A stretch of DNA of 64,000 nucleotides from Acidovorax temperans (GCF_006716905.1 NZ_VFPV01000001.1:1428001-1492000); one strand, 5' to 3'; positions 20,606 through 29,946 are shown, counted from the stretch's first letter. Translations and numbers: made by a program. Notes: generated by a model not told the origin, from the sequence alone.

Positions 20606-20631
20606 TGTAGCAGGAAAACCATGTTCATCAA
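20604..20631 (-). promoter_or_regulatory. Predicted sigma-70 promoter of the dcw operon
   Basis: On the minus strand, TTGATG (20631-20626) and TACAGT (20609-20604) are separated by 16 bp. Transcription would begin near 20597, within the MraZ boxes. Confidence 0.6.
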
Positions 20632-20941
20632 CAGGGTCGCTACAAAGTTTTTCAATGAAATCAATGACTTAGCGCCGAATTGCAAGGTAACCAGGCGAGA
20701 AAATATGTTCAAAAATAAGCACTTAGAACAGGCTATGCAAGTGATACCTGAAGCATAGGCATGCCGATAGGACTTGTTAACTTTGGTGACCTGCCGATAG
20801 GCACCCCTGATCGGCTCTCATCGACACAGACAGGACACCCCGATACCAGACGACTTGCTCGTTACCGGCATAAAAAAGCCCCGCCAAGTAGGGCGGGGCT
20901 GAATCACGGCAAGCATTGGCGCAAACATGCGCCCTCTTGCA
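20632..20941. other. AT-richer gap between the dcw promoter and hslU
   Basis: About 300 bp that hold the far-upstream dcw promoter region and the hslU terminator (20872-20900). It is noticeably AT-richer than its neighbours around 20640-20760. I see no gene or RNA in it. Confidence 0.5.
20872..20900 (-). terminator. Rho-independent terminator after hslU
   Basis: The minus strand forms AGCCCCGCC and GGCGGGGCT around a CTACTT loop, followed by TTTTTTA, about 40 bp after the hslU stop. Confidence 0.9.
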
Positions 20942-22267
20942 TCAAAGGATGTAACGCGACAGGTCTTCGTCCTGGCTGAGCGACTGCAGGCGTGCATCCA
21001 CATAGGCCGCATCGATGCGCACGGTTTGACCGCCCAGGCGGGTGGCGTCAAAACTCACCTCGTCCAGCAGGCGCTCCATCACGGTGGACAGCCGGCGCGC
21101 ACCGATGTTCTCCGTGCGCTCGTTCACTTCGTAGGCAATGTGGGCCAGGCGCGTGATGCCTTCAGGCAGAAACTCCAGCGTCACCCCTTCGGTAGCCAGC
21201 AAGGCCTGGTACTGCTTGACCAACGACGCATGGGTCTGGGTGAGGATGGCCTCGAAGTCCTTCACTGACAGCGACTCCAGCTCCACACGGATGGGGAACC
21301 GCCCCTGCAACTCAGGAATAAGGTCGCTGGGCTTGGAGAGGTGGAAGGCCCCCGAGGCAATGAACAGGATGTGGTCCGTCTTGATCATGCCGTACTTGGT
21401 GGAGACGGTAGTGCCTTCCACCAGGGGCAGCAGGTCACGCTGGACCCCCTGACGGGAGACGTCAGAACCGCTGGTTTCCTGGCGCGCAGCCACCTTGTCA
21501 ATTTCGTCGATGAAGACGATTCCGTTTTGCTCGGCATTGGCAATGGCGCGGACCTTGATTTCCTCTTCATTCACCAGCTTGCCAGCTTCCTCGTCGGTGA
21601 TGAGCTTGAGGGCCTCGGCGATCTTGAGCTTGCGGGTGCGGCGACGGTCCTGGCCCAGCTGGCTGAACATGCCACGCAGCTGGTCGGCCATTTCCTCCAT
21701 GCCCTGGGGGCCCATGATCTCGACCTGCGGGCGGGCATCGGCCACGTCGATCTCGATCTCCTTGTCGTCCAGCTGGCCTTCGCGCAGCTTTTTGCGAAAC
21801 ACCTGGCGCGCGGTGTTGTCGGCAGCGGGCTCAGCCCCGGCCGCTGTGCGGGCCTGCGGGATCAGCACATCCAGGATGCGCTCTTCGGCCGCGTCTTCGG
21901 CGCGGGTGCGCACCTTCTTCATCTCGGCTTCACGCGTCTGCTTGACGGCCATCTCGGCCAGGTCGCGGATGATGGCGTCCACATCCTTGCCCACGTAGCC
22001 CACTTCGGTGAACTTGGTGGCCTCGACCTTGATGAAGGGAGCATCGGCCAGCTTGGCGAGGCGCCGGGCGATTTCGGTCTTGCCCACGCCCGTGGGGCCA
22101 ATCATGAGGATGTTCTTCGGGGTGATCTCGTGGCGCAGGCTGCCCTCGACCTGCTGGCGGCGCCAGCGGTTGCGCAGCGCGATGGCCACAGCGCGCTTGG
22201 CGCTGGCCTGGCCCACGATGTGGTTGTCCAGCTCGGAGACGATTTCCTGGGGGGTCATGGAAGACAT
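20942..22267 (-). CDS. hslU: ATP-dependent protease ATPase subunit HslU
   Basis: HslU is the AAA+ unfoldase that feeds proteins to HslV. The 441-residue product has Walker [15 protein letters not shown] near residue 55, an inserted I domain (about 110-245), Walker [14 protein letters not shown] and a sensor-2/C-terminal region ending DLSRYIL, whose tail inserts into HslV. The start may be the ATG at 22267 or 22258 ([10 protein letters not shown]). It follows hslV with a palindromic repeat in the 94-bp gap, and ends at a strong terminator. Confidence 0.97.
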   Translation of the reverse strand: MSSMTPQEIVSELDNHIVGQASAKRAVAIALRNRWRRQQVEGSLRHEITPKNILMIGPTGVGKTEIARRLAKLADAPFIKVEATKFTEVGYVGKDVDAIIRDLAEMAVKQTREAEMKKVRTRAEDAAEERILDVLIPQARTAAGAEPAADNTARQVFRKKLREGQLDDKEIEIDVADARPQVEIMGPQGMEEMADQLRGMFSQLGQDRRRTRKLKIAEALKLITDEEAGKLVNEEEIKVRAIANAEQNGIVFIDEIDKVAARQETSGSDVSRQGVQRDLLPLVEGTTVSTKYGMIKTDHILFIASGAFHLSKPSDLIPELQGRFPIRVELESLSVKDFEAILTQTHASLVKQYQALLATEGVTLEFLPEGITRLAHIAYEVNERTENIGARRLSTVMERLLDEVSFDATRLGGQTVRIDAAYVDARLQSLSQDEDLSRYIL

Positions 22268-22287
22268 GGTGTCAGCCTGAATTCAAT

Positions 22288-22345
22288 CAAAAATGGCTCT
22301 GGCGCTTATTAATAAAGCGCTAGCAGCTATCAAAATAATAGTAAA
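22288..22345 (-). repeat. Dispersed palindromic repeat, copy between hslV and hslU
   Basis: A nearly perfect copy. On the minus strand it reads ATAGCTGCTAGCGCTTTATT, then AATAAGCGCCAGAGCCAT and a TTTTT run. The two arms can pair into a long hairpin in the hslV-hslU transcript. Confidence 0.85.
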
Positions 22346-22361
22346 CCTGCGCAGTCGCCGC

Positions 22362-22925
22362 TCAGAGCGTCTCGATGGTGTGGTTCATGTTGGTGTAGAT
22401 GCAAAGTTCACCCGCAATTTCGAGCGACTTCTTCACGATCTCCTGCGCGGACAGATCCGTGTTGACCAGCAGCGCCTTGGCAGCCGAGTGTGCATACGCC
22501 CCACCCGATCCAATCGCCACGATGCCCTGCTCCGGCTCCAGCACATCGCCATTGCCCGTGATGATGAGCGAGGCTTCCAGGTCGGCCACGGCCAGCATGG
22601 CTTCGAGGCGGCGCAGCACGCGGTCGGTGCGCCAGTCCTTGGTCAGCTCGATGGCTGCACGCGTCAAGTGGCCCTGGTGCTTTTCCAGCTTGGCCTCAAA
22701 GCGCTCAAACAACGTGAAGGCATCGGCCGTGGCGCCCGCAAACCCTGCCAGCACCTTGCCGTGGTACAGCTTGCGCACCTTCCGTGCCGTGCCCTTGACG
22801 ACGATATTGCCCAGCGTGACCTGGCCATCGCCACCAATGGCGACCTGCATGCCCTGCGGCGTCTGGCGGCGCACGCTCAAAATCGTGGTGCCATGAAACA
22901 CCGGTGTGTTGTGTGTTGAGTCCAT
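22362..22925 (-). CDS. hslV: ATP-dependent protease peptidase subunit HslV
   Basis: HslV is the threonine protease that forms a double hexamer with HslU caps. The 187-residue precursor starts at the ATG at 22925 and has a short propeptide ([12 protein letters not shown]) cleaved before the catalytic threonine of TTILSVRR. Later features are the GGDGQVTLG and [16 protein letters not shown] segments, standard for the family. It is transcribed ahead of hslU and downstream of the STAS gene. Confidence 0.96.
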   Translation of the reverse strand: MDSTHNTPVFHGTTILSVRRQTPQGMQVAIGGDGQVTLGNIVVKGTARKVRKLYHGKVLAGFAGATADAFTLFERFEAKLEKHQGHLTRAAIELTKDWRTDRVLRRLEAMLAVADLEASLIITGNGDVLEPEQGIVAIGSGGAYAHSAAKALLVNTDLSAQEIVKKSLEIAGELCIYTNMNHTIETL

Positions 22926-23001
22926 AGCTGCCGCAGGTGGGGATGGTCCGCCCAATTGCAAGCGCCCCCCCCGCAGACGAAACGCCGCCGCAGCAAGGGC
23001 T

Positions 23002-24777
23002 TCAGTTCTTGCGCGGAATGACCCAGGCGTGCTCGTTGATGCCGATCACGTTGAAGAACACGGCAATGAGGCGGTGCAGGTTTTGAAAATGCACCACATG
23101 GCCCTGCGATTGCAGATCGGCCGCCCAGTTAAGCACGGAGCCAGCCGCCGCAAAGTCAATGCGCATGAGCTTGTCGCACGCAATGACCAGAGGCACGCCG
23201 GGTTTGACCAGCTCTTGCAGCGGTTGCAGCAAAGGCACTGCATCGCCCTCAATGACGCCACTGAGCAGCGCTGCCGGCCCGTTGTCGATGGGAGGCGGCA
23301 GTGTCAGCTCTCCAAAATCAGAGGCCAGCATGTCGCGCTCGTTGGCCTGCGGCTGCGCGTTGGCCGACGCGTTGTCATCGGAATAACCGCACTTGGGCGC
23401 CGCCCACGATGGAGGCGAAACTTCAAATGTCACGCAGTAGTCCAGCGCGACCAGTTCGAATTCATCCGGGCGCCCCATCAGGCGCAAAGCCGACATGCGC
23501 AGACGCCACCATTCCGTGCCGGAGGTGCGATCTCCCGACTGGGTCATGATCTCCAGCAGGGTCTCCAACCGATCCACACCAGAAAAAACAAACTGGCCTT
23601 GCTTGTCGGCCCAGCGGGTGAACAGATCGGCCAGCAGCGGCACCGCAGCATCGTCAATACCCGCAATGCGCGACCAGGCCAAAGTCCAAGGGGAAGCAGC
23701 CCGCTCGACAGAGGCCTGCAATGCAGCTATAGAGGACACAGCCAGCCGCTGAGGGGCATTCCAGCTGAACTCACGGCGCCCCGGCGCATCACCAGCCGCC
23801 TTAGACGAGGAAACTTGCACACCCAACTGGTCAGGCAGCGAGAACCACAGCGGGGCGGAGCGGCTGTACTGCGCCGCAAAATCAATGGCCAGGCTTTCAA
23901 AACGGTCTTGCTGGCCGGTGGCCCGGTACAGGTCGAACAGCGTCATCCACAGTTCCAGCTGCTGCTCAGGGTCATCCTGCCGGTGCTGCTCCAGCACCTG
24001 CAGCAAGCCCGACTCAGCGCCTTCGTGGTCGCCGTTGGCGTAGCGGATGGCCGCTTCTTCAAGATCGGGTTCGTGCACGAATCTCTCCAGCTGGACAACC
24101 ACAGGGGGAACCCCGCCTGGCACGGTGGGGCTGAACGAAGGGTGTACCTCTGGTTCCGCTTGCAGCGCAGCGTCCACACCGCAAAATCGACCTACCGCCA
24201 TGCTGTCGTTAGCAAACAAAGGCGCCACCGGGCTGGAGGCCGTAGGCGCAGCGGCGCTGGCGGCGGCCAACGGGCTGCCCAGGGTAACCGGCGCCGTGGG
24301 CGCAAATGCTCGCACATCGGCCGCCTGGGTGTCCGGCCCCGGTGCGGGCTGTGTTGCGCCAGGGGGCATGGTGAGCGGCATGGTTTCGCCAGCCTCGTTG
24401 CCCGACTGCTTGCTCTTCCACCACTGCTGCGACATCTGGGCTTCGATCTCGTCGATCTTCTTGAGCGTCACGGCGCGCTCGTCGGGCGAGGCCATGCTGC
24501 TTTGGAAGAGCGAAGGCCGGTTGCTCGCATCTTCAGTGCGATGGCCTTGCAACACCTCACGCTGGCGCAGCTTGCGCAGTTGATCGAACTCGCGGCGGCG
24601 CACAAAGTCGTTGCGGCGCTTGCGCTCAATCATCTCCTTGAGCATCTGCTTGCTGTACTGGCTCTCCCGGTCATCTTGCAGTGAGTCCAGCTCTGTCCAC
24701 TGCACGGTGGGATTGCGCACAAACCTCACCATCTTGGACAGCAGTCCACCGGCTGGTGGGGTTTCTTCCTTGCTCAT
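23002..24777 (-). CDS. Large protein with C-terminal STAS-like domain
   Basis: A 591-residue protein found between dksA and hslV. The N-terminal ~120 residues are charged and helical ([20 protein letters not shown]), next comes an Ala/Pro-rich linker (130-200), then a helical repeat-like region ([20 protein letters not shown]) that may be TPR-related. The C-terminus (about 490-591) resembles a STAS/anti-sigma-antagonist fold: it has [20 protein letters not shown], where classic STAS proteins carry the phosphorylated D-S motif. No Asp-Ser pair of that type is clear, so phospho-switching is doubtful. No signal peptide or membrane segment. Function unknown. Confidence 0.75.
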   Translation of the reverse strand: MSKEETPPAGGLLSKMVRFVRNPTVQWTELDSLQDDRESQYSKQMLKEMIERKRRNDFVRRREFDQLRKLRQREVLQGHRTEDASNRPSLFQSSMASPDERAVTLKKIDEIEAQMSQQWWKSKQSGNEAGETMPLTMPPGATQPAPGPDTQAADVRAFAPTAPVTLGSPLAAASAAAPTASSPVAPLFANDSMAVGRFCGVDAALQAEPEVHPSFSPTVPGGVPPVVVQLERFVHEPDLEEAAIRYANGDHEGAESGLLQVLEQHRQDDPEQQLELWMTLFDLYRATGQQDRFESLAIDFAAQYSRSAPLWFSLPDQLGVQVSSSKAAGDAPGRREFSWNAPQRLAVSSIAALQASVERAASPWTLAWSRIAGIDDAAVPLLADLFTRWADKQGQFVFSGVDRLETLLEIMTQSGDRTSGTEWWRLRMSALRLMGRPDEFELVALDYCVTFEVSPPSWAAPKCGYSDDNASANAQPQANERDMLASDFGELTLPPPIDNGPAALLSGVIEGDAVPLLQPLQELVKPGVPLVIACDKLMRIDFAAAGSVLNWAADLQSQGHVVHFQNLHRLIAVFFNVIGINEHAWVIPRKN

Positions 24778-24825
24778 GGTGATGCGGGTACGGTGGTGAA
24801 GAGGCTACTCAGGATACAGCCTGCT

Positions 24826-25593
24826 TCAATCCCCGAACATCTTTTGCTTGAGTTCGCGGCGCTGCTGGGCTTCCAGCGACAGCGTGGCCGTGGGGCGTGC
24901 GATCAGGCGGCCCACGCCGATGGGCTCGCCCGTCTCGTCGCAGTAGCCGTAGTCGCCCGCATCAATGCGCGCGATCGATTGCTCGATCTTCTTGAGCAGC
25001 TTGCGCTCGCGGTCGCGGGTGCGCAGCTCCAGGGCGTGCTCTTCCTCGATGGTGGCACGGTCGGCGGGGTCGGGCACCACCACGGTGTCTTCGCGCAGGT
25101 GCTCGGTGGTTTCACCGGCACTGTTATGGATGTCTTGCTTGAGCTGAACGAGCTTGAGGCGGAAAAACGCCATTTGCTTGTCGTTCATGTACTCGCTGTC
25201 CGGCATCGCCATCACTTCAGCGTCTGTCAGCTCCTCGGCCGTCTTGGTCTTCCAGTTGTTGGCGAGCTTGGGGTCTTTTTTGGCAGCGGTGTAGGTAGGT
25301 TGCACTGGCGCGGTCGTGGGCATGGTGTGTTGATAACTAGCTTTGGCAGCGGTGGAAGCCACTGCCTGGGCCATCGATGGTACGGTCAATTGGGCCAATC
25401 GCGAAGAAGGCCGAGTGGCGCGCAGCGGAACTTGCGGGCTCTCGGCCACGGGGGCCGGAGCGGCAGCGGCAGCTGCAGCCTTGGTGGAAGCCGCAGGCTT
25501 GGTCGCCTTGGCGGATACCGGGGCGGCAGCACCTTTGGCCGCAGTGGCAGGCGCTTTGGTCACCGCTTTGGGTTTACTGGTATCGGCTTTCAC
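24826..25593 (-). CDS. dksA: RNA polymerase-binding transcription factor DksA, single-cysteine form
   Basis: DksA enters the secondary channel of RNA polymerase and acts with ppGpp. The C-terminal ~150 residues form the coiled coil (YMNDKQMAFFRLKLVQLKQD to ELRTRDRERKLLKKIEQSI), including the DPADRAT tip region, and the globular end. Of the four zinc-site cysteines only the first remains (YGYCDETGEPIG near residue 218); the later ones are Thr, Ser and Ala, as in the zinc-independent type. An Ala/Lys-rich extension of about 100 residues precedes the domain (PATAAKGAAAPVSAKATK), making 255 residues against 151 in E. coli. It follows a COG0523 GTPase gene. Confidence 0.93.
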   Translation of the reverse strand: MKADTSKPKAVTKAPATAAKGAAAPVSAKATKPAASTKAAAAAAAPAPVAESPQVPLRATRPSSRLAQLTVPSMAQAVASTAAKASYQHTMPTTAPVQPTYTAAKKDPKLANNWKTKTAEELTDAEVMAMPDSEYMNDKQMAFFRLKLVQLKQDIHNSAGETTEHLREDTVVVPDPADRATIEEEHALELRTRDRERKLLKKIEQSIARIDAGDYGYCDETGEPIGVGRLIARPTATLSLEAQQRRELKQKMFGD

Positions 25594-25760
25594 TTCCTGG
25601 TCTCCTCGCTATACGGGCAGGCCCCGGCTGCGGGGGCAGTCAGGGACGGATGGCAAGCCTTCCGGGGTTTTACCGGGGCGCGATTGTATCGACCTGCGCC
25701 GCCGCAAACGAAAACGTTGCAGATACAACACACCCCGGTGTTTCCCCGAGGGAAACGGCC

Positions 25761-26870
25761 TCAGACCAGGCTCTGGTCCAGACCCTGACGGAAGATGTCC
25801 TGCGGCAGATCGATGCCGATGAACACCATCTTGCTCACCCGCGCCTCACCTTCAGCCCACTGGGGGCCCAAATCACTGCCCATGAGCTGGTGCACGCCCT
25901 GGAAGATCACCTTGCGATCGGTGCCCTTCATGTTCAAGACACCCTTGTAACGCAGCATGCGCGGGCCATAAATGTTGACAATGGCGCCCAGGAAGTCTTC
26001 CAGCTTGGCGGGGTCGAACGGTCGGTCGGAGCGGTAGACAAAGCTCTTGACGTCGTCATCGTGGTGATGGTGGTGACCATGCCCGTGGCCGTGCTGGTGC
26101 GAGGGGTGATTGCACGCCTCGCCCGGCGCATGGTCGTGGTGCTCATGGCCATGGTCGTGATCGTGGTCGCAATGCCCATGGTCGTGGTCGCAGTGGCTGT
26201 GGTCGTGCTCGTCTTCCTTGAGGAAGTCGGGGTCGATGTCCAGCTTGGCGTTGAGGTTGAAGCCCCGCAGATCCAGCACCTCCTTGAGCGGCACCTCGCC
26301 AAAATGCACCGCCTTGATGGGCGCACGCGGGTTCATGTGCTTGAGGCGGTGCGTCAGGGCATCCACGTCCTCGGCACTCACCAGATCCGTCTTGGACAGG
26401 AAAATCTGGTCAGCAAAGCCCACCTGGCGGCGCGCCTCCTGGCGGTCGTTGAGCTGCTGCGCTGCGTGCTTGGCGTCCACCAGGGTGATGATGGAGTCGA
26501 TCAGGTAGGTCTCGGCAATCTCTTCGTCCATGAAGAACGTCTGCGCCACAGGGCCGGGGTCGGCCAGGCCGGTGGTTTCGATCACGATGCGCTCAAAGTC
26601 CAGCAAGCCCTTGCGCTTTTTGGCGGCCAGCAGTTGCAGGGTTTCACGCAGGTCTTCACGGATGGTGCAGCAGATGCAGCCGTTGCTCATCTGCACGATC
26701 TGCTCTTTCGACTCCGTCACCAGGATGTCGTTGTCGATGTTTTCTTCACCAAACTCGTTCTCGATCACGGCGATCTTCTGGCCGTGGGCCTCGGTCAAGA
26801 CGCGCTTGAGCAAGGTGGTTTTGCCCGAGCCCAAAAAGCCCGTGAGGATGGTGACTGGAATGAGTGCCAT
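25761..26870 (-). CDS. COG0523 (CobW/YjiA-type) metal-chaperone GTPase
   Basis: A G3E-family GTPase thought to deliver zinc or another metal. The start is the ATG at 26870 (MALIPVTILTGFLGSGKTTL), which gives 369 residues. It has the Walker A GFLGSGKTTLLKRVL, the metal-site CxCC motif SNGCICCTIRED, ETTGLADPGPVAQTF, and a guanine motif in FLSKTDLVS. A very histidine-rich stretch (residues ~220-275, e.g. DHDHGHCDHDHDHGHEHHDH) precedes the C-terminal CobW domain and should bind metal. It lies upstream of dksA on the same strand. No Zur-like palindrome was seen upstream. Confidence 0.93.
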   Translation of the reverse strand: MALIPVTILTGFLGSGKTTLLKRVLTEAHGQKIAVIENEFGEENIDNDILVTESKEQIVQMSNGCICCTIREDLRETLQLLAAKKRKGLLDFERIVIETTGLADPGPVAQTFFMDEEIAETYLIDSIITLVDAKHAAQQLNDRQEARRQVGFADQIFLSKTDLVSAEDVDALTHRLKHMNPRAPIKAVHFGEVPLKEVLDLRGFNLNAKLDIDPDFLKEDEHDHSHCDHDHGHCDHDHDHGHEHHDHAPGEACNHPSHQHGHGHGHHHHHDDDVKSFVYRSDRPFDPAKLEDFLGAIVNIYGPRMLRYKGVLNMKGTDRKVIFQGVHQLMGSDLGPQWAEGEARVSKMVFIGIDLPQDIFRQGLDQSLV

Positions 26871-27010
26871 GGGAATCTCTTTCAAATGAACTAAGGCGGG
26901 GGCCACAGCCCCCTGCCCGCTGGATAACCGTGTCCGCAGATCGGGGCAGAACTGGTTTTTTCCAGTGTAGCGATCGTGTCAAGCCCCTGCGGGCGACAAA
27001 GTGTGCCCGC

Positions 27011-28255
27011 TCAGGCCTTGCGCATCACCACCAGGCCCTTGAGGTATTCCCCTTCAGGAAACTCCAGTGTCATCGGGTGGTCAGGTGCGCCCCCCAGGCG
27101 TTCGGTGATGTAGCCATCCACCCCCGCATCGGCCCCGGCGGATGCCACGATCTTGTGGAACAGATCAGCACTGATACCGCCCGAGCACGAGAAGGTGAAC
27201 AGCACGCCGCCCGGCTCCAGCAGTTGCAGCGCCAGGCGGTTGATGTCTTTGTAAGCCCGCGCTGCGCGGTCGGCGTGGGCGGCCGTGGGCGCAAATTTGG
27301 GCGGGTCGAGCACGATGGCGTCAAAGCGCACGCCGTCCTTCAAAAACTGGCGCAGCGATGCATTCACATCGGCGTCCATGAACCGGGCCTGCGCCACATC
27401 AAAACCGTTGAGCAGCACATGGGCGCGGGCCCGATCCAGCGCGGGGCCGGACGAATCGATGGAAGTCACCACGCCACCGCCCTGCCCGCCCGCCTGCTCG
27501 GCAGCGCGCATGCCCGCCAGCGCGGCCACGCTGAAGCCGCCGGTGTAGCAAAAGCAGTTGAGCACCTTGCGCAGGTTCAAGCGCTGCACACAGTCGGCAA
27601 AACGCTTGCGGCTGTCGCGCTGGTCCAGGTAAAAGCCGGTCTTGTGGCCTTCGGCGATGTTCAGCGTCAGGCGCCAGTCGTGTTCGTGGATGGTCAACTC
27701 CAGTGGCGGCTCAGGCTGCCCCGTCTGCCCAGCAACAGGCCCACCCCGCAGCCAGCCGGTGGCGGGCTCCAGACCTTCCAGCTGGCGCACGTTGGCGTCC
27801 GATCGCTCATACAGCTTGCTCAAGCCCGTGGCCTGCAGCAAGGCATCGACCAGCACCGCCTTCCAGCGCTCAGTGCCCGCACTGGTGAACTGGGCCACCA
27901 GCGTATCGCCGTAGCGGTCCACGATCAGGCCGGGCAGCCCATCGGATTCGCCGTGCACCAGCCGCACGCCATCGCTTTTAACGTCAAATCGGTCTCTAGC
28001 GCTTATAGAGCGAGCGCAAGCAGCTATAAAAAAAGAAGCATCAATGCGCTGCTTTTCATCAAAGCTCCACACCCGGGCTCGGATGCGCGAATGGGGGCTG
28101 AACGCCGCCCAAGCCAGAAACTGCCCCTCGTGCGACTCGACACGCACCGTCTCTCCGCTGTCGCCGCCGCCTTTGGCAATGGCAGATTCAAATATCCAGG
28201 GGTGGCGGCGCTGCAGCGAGCGTTCTTTGCCTTGCTTAAGTCGGATCGTTTTCAT
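27011..28255 (-). CDS. rlmI: RlmI-like 23S rRNA (cytosine-5)-methyltransferase
   Basis: A class I SAM-dependent methyltransferase with an N-terminal PUA domain, like RlmI, which makes m5C1962 in 23S rRNA. In the 414 residues are the PUA start IRLKQGKERSLQRRHPWIFE, the GESDGLPGLIVDRYGD segment, NLRKVLNCFCYTGGFSVAAL (SAM site), FDAIVLDPPKFAPT (catalytic loop) and LLEPGGVLFTFSCSGG with the catalytic Cys. A full copy of the palindromic repeat lies in frame at 27991-28036 and codes for FFIAACARSISARDRF. Stand-alone gene, divergent from cheW. Confidence 0.88.
   Translation of the reverse strand: MKTIRLKQGKERSLQRRHPWIFESAIAKGGGDSGETVRVESHEGQFLAWAAFSPHSRIRARVWSFDEKQRIDASFFIAACARSISARDRFDVKSDGVRLVHGESDGLPGLIVDRYGDTLVAQFTSAGTERWKAVLVDALLQATGLSKLYERSDANVRQLEGLEPATGWLRGGPVAGQTGQPEPPLELTIHEHDWRLTLNIAEGHKTGFYLDQRDSRKRFADCVQRLNLRKVLNCFCYTGGFSVAALAGMRAAEQAGGQGGGVVTSIDSSGPALDRARAHVLLNGFDVAQARFMDADVNASLRQFLKDGVRFDAIVLDPPKFAPTAAHADRAARAYKDINRLALQLLEPGGVLFTFSCSGGISADLFHKIVASAGADAGVDGYITERLGGAPDHPMTLEFPEGEYLKGLVVMRKA
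27991..28036 (-). repeat. Complete palindromic repeat copy inside rlmI
   Basis: On the minus strand it reads TTTATAGCTGCTTGCGCT, a short spacer, then ATAAGCGCTAGAGACCG, so both arms are intact. It is in frame within the rlmI coding sequence. Confidence 0.85.
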
Positions 28256-28341
28256 CCCTGGATTGTGCAGGCAGCCATCCCGTTAGCCACCGGCCCGAAC
28301 AGCGGCGAATGACCTCACAGTCAAATAAAAATTTGTCAAAA

Positions 28342-28369
28342 TTGACACGATTTTTCTCATTGATAAAAT
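28342..28369 (+). promoter_or_regulatory. Predicted sigma-70 promoter of cheW
   Basis: TTGACA (28342-28347) and TAAAAT (28364-28369) are separated by 16 bp in a strongly AT-rich stretch, 38 bp before the cheW start. The match to consensus is unusually good for this GC-rich genome. Confidence 0.7.
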
Positions 28370-28406
28370 TTGATTCATATTGTTATCATTTAAGCCAGGG
28401 CATCCG

Positions 28407-28928
28407 ATGATCAACGCCGCAACTGCCACATCTACCTCCCTCTCCGCCGCCTCCAGTGGCACCGGGGCGCTGACCCAAATTCGGGAATTCCTGGCATTCA
28501 AGATCGCCAACGAGGAATACGGCGTGGACATCCTGCGCGTGCAGGAAATCCGCTCGTACGAAAAGCCCACCAGCATTGCCAATGCACCAGAGCACCTCAA
28601 AGGAGTGGTAAACCTGCGTGGCGTGATCGTCCCCATCATCGACCTGCGCATCAAGCTGGGCGTGAGCGATGTGCAATACAACCACCTCACCGTGGTGATC
28701 GTGCTGAACATTGGCCAGCGCGTGATCGGCGTGGTGGTGGACGGCGTGTCAGACGTGCTGACACTGGAGCCCTCGCAACTGCGCCCCGTGCCCGCGCTGG
28801 ACTCCAACTTCGACCCTGAGCACCTTCTGGCCATTGGCTCGGTGGACGAACGCATGCTCATCTTGCTGGACATCGAGAAGTTCCTATCAGACACAGTGCT
28901 GGGTGAGTCCACTGTCGGCGCGCATTGA
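28407..28928 (+). CDS. cheW: Chemotaxis adaptor CheW
   Basis: CheW couples chemoreceptors to the kinase CheA. The 173-residue protein begins with a Ser/Ala-rich tail (to residue ~25), then the CheW fold: REFLAFKIANEEYGVDILRV, KPTSIANAPEHLKGVVNLRG, VIVPIIDLRIKLG, and GVVVDGVSDVLTL. The ATG at 28407 is preferred over an in-frame ATG 27 bp upstream. No cheA or che genes are near it, but a broken chemoreceptor lies 22 kb away. It has its own strong promoter. Confidence 0.95.
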   Translation: MINAATATSTSLSAASSGTGALTQIREFLAFKIANEEYGVDILRVQEIRSYEKPTSIANAPEHLKGVVNLRGVIVPIIDLRIKLGVSDVQYNHLTVVIVLNIGQRVIGVVVDGVSDVLTLEPSQLRPVPALDSNFDPEHLLAIGSVDERMLILLDIEKFLSDTVLGESTVGAH

Positions 28929-28974
28929 CGCCAAAGCGCAGCCTGAGTAGCTGACCAGCGCGTAGCGCCAGGCT

Positions 28975-29946
28975 TCAGGGCTTTTTGCGCGCCCGCGGGT
29001 GGGCTGCGTCGTATACCTTGGCCAAGTGCTGAAAATCGAGCCGCGTGTAGACCTGTGTGGTAGTGATGTTGGCGTGGCCCAGCAACTCCTGCACCGCCCG
29101 TAAATCACTGCTGGACTGCAGCACATGGCTGGCAAACGAATGGCGCAGCATGTGCGGGTGCACCGGGGTGGTCAGCCCCGCGAGCTGGCTGCGCTGGCGC
29201 AGCCGCAGCCACACCGATTGCGCCGTGAGCCGCTTGCCGCGCTGGCCCACAAACAAGGCCCCATCGAGCCGGGCTGAGGAGGCCCCAAACGGCTGCGCGC
29301 GTAGCGCCAGCCAGGCCTGCAGCGCCTGCACCGCCGCACGGCCCACAGGCACGCTGCGGCGCTTGCTGCCTTTGCCAAACACATGGGCTTCGCCCGCCTG
29401 CAGATCGACCCAGCCACGGCCTTCGCGCTCGGCTTGCGGGCTGGCCACGGCGTCCAGCCCCACCAGCTCGCCCACACGCAGGCCGCAGCCGTAGAGCAGC
29501 TCGACCATGGCCGCGTCACGCGCCTCCAGCCAGGGGTCGGCTCCGGTGTTTTCGTAATCGGCCAGGCGCACCGCATCGTCCACGCCCAGGGCCTTGGGCA
29601 GCGGCTTGGGCGCCTTGGGCGCGCGCACGTCCTGCACCGGGTTGTGCGCGACCAGGCCCTGGCGCCCGGCCCAGGTGTAAAACCCGCGCCAGCCCGACAG
29701 AATCAGCGCAATACCCCGCCCGCTGCGCCCGCCGCTGTGCATCTGCGCCACAAAGCGGCGAATGTGCGCACTGGTGAGTTGCAGCAACGGCAGATTCACC
29801 CCCGCCGCAAACTGCGCGAGCTTTTCCAGGTCCAGCGTGTACAGCGTGAGCGTGCGCGCCGCCAGCCGCTTTTCCACCCGCACATGCTCCAGGTAGCGCA
29901 GAACGTGCGGATCGGTGGGCAGCAAAGCAACCAGGGCGTCGGGCAT
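28975..29946 (-). CDS. xerC: Tyrosine recombinase XerC
   Basis: XerC resolves chromosome dimers at dif with XerD. In the 323 residues the core-binding domain (HVLRYLEHVRVEKRLAARTL) is followed by the catalytic domain with R in GCGLRVGELVGL, K in HVFGKGSKRRSVPVG, HMLRHSFASHV (H-x-x-R), LLGHANITTTQVYT (H and nucleophile Tyr). Usual length is about 300-330. It is last in the dapF-DUF484-xerC group, the same order as in E. coli. Confidence 0.94.
   Translation of the reverse strand: MPDALVALLPTDPHVLRYLEHVRVEKRLAARTLTLYTLDLEKLAQFAAGVNLPLLQLTSAHIRRFVAQMHSGGRSGRGIALILSGWRGFYTWAGRQGLVAHNPVQDVRAPKAPKPLPKALGVDDAVRLADYENTGADPWLEARDAAMVELLYGCGLRVGELVGLDAVASPQAEREGRGWVDLQAGEAHVFGKGSKRRSVPVGRAAVQALQAWLALRAQPFGASSARLDGALFVGQRGKRLTAQSVWLRLRQRSQLAGLTTPVHPHMLRHSFASHVLQSSSDLRAVQELLGHANITTTQVYTRLDFQHLAKVYDAAHPRARKKP

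Noticed and set aside
23700-23760. Further palindromic repeat copy in the STAS gene (GCAGCTATAGAGG)
   Set aside because: Only one short block matches and the second arm is absent, so it is probably chance.
25377-26894. 505-codon plus-strand frame opposite the COG0523 gene
   Set aside because: An antisense artefact of His-rich and GC-rich codons; the minus strand shows P-loop and CxCC motifs.
26871-27010. Zur-type operator before the COG0523 gene
   Set aside because: No TGTTATA-type inverted repeat was seen in the 140 bp upstream of the start.
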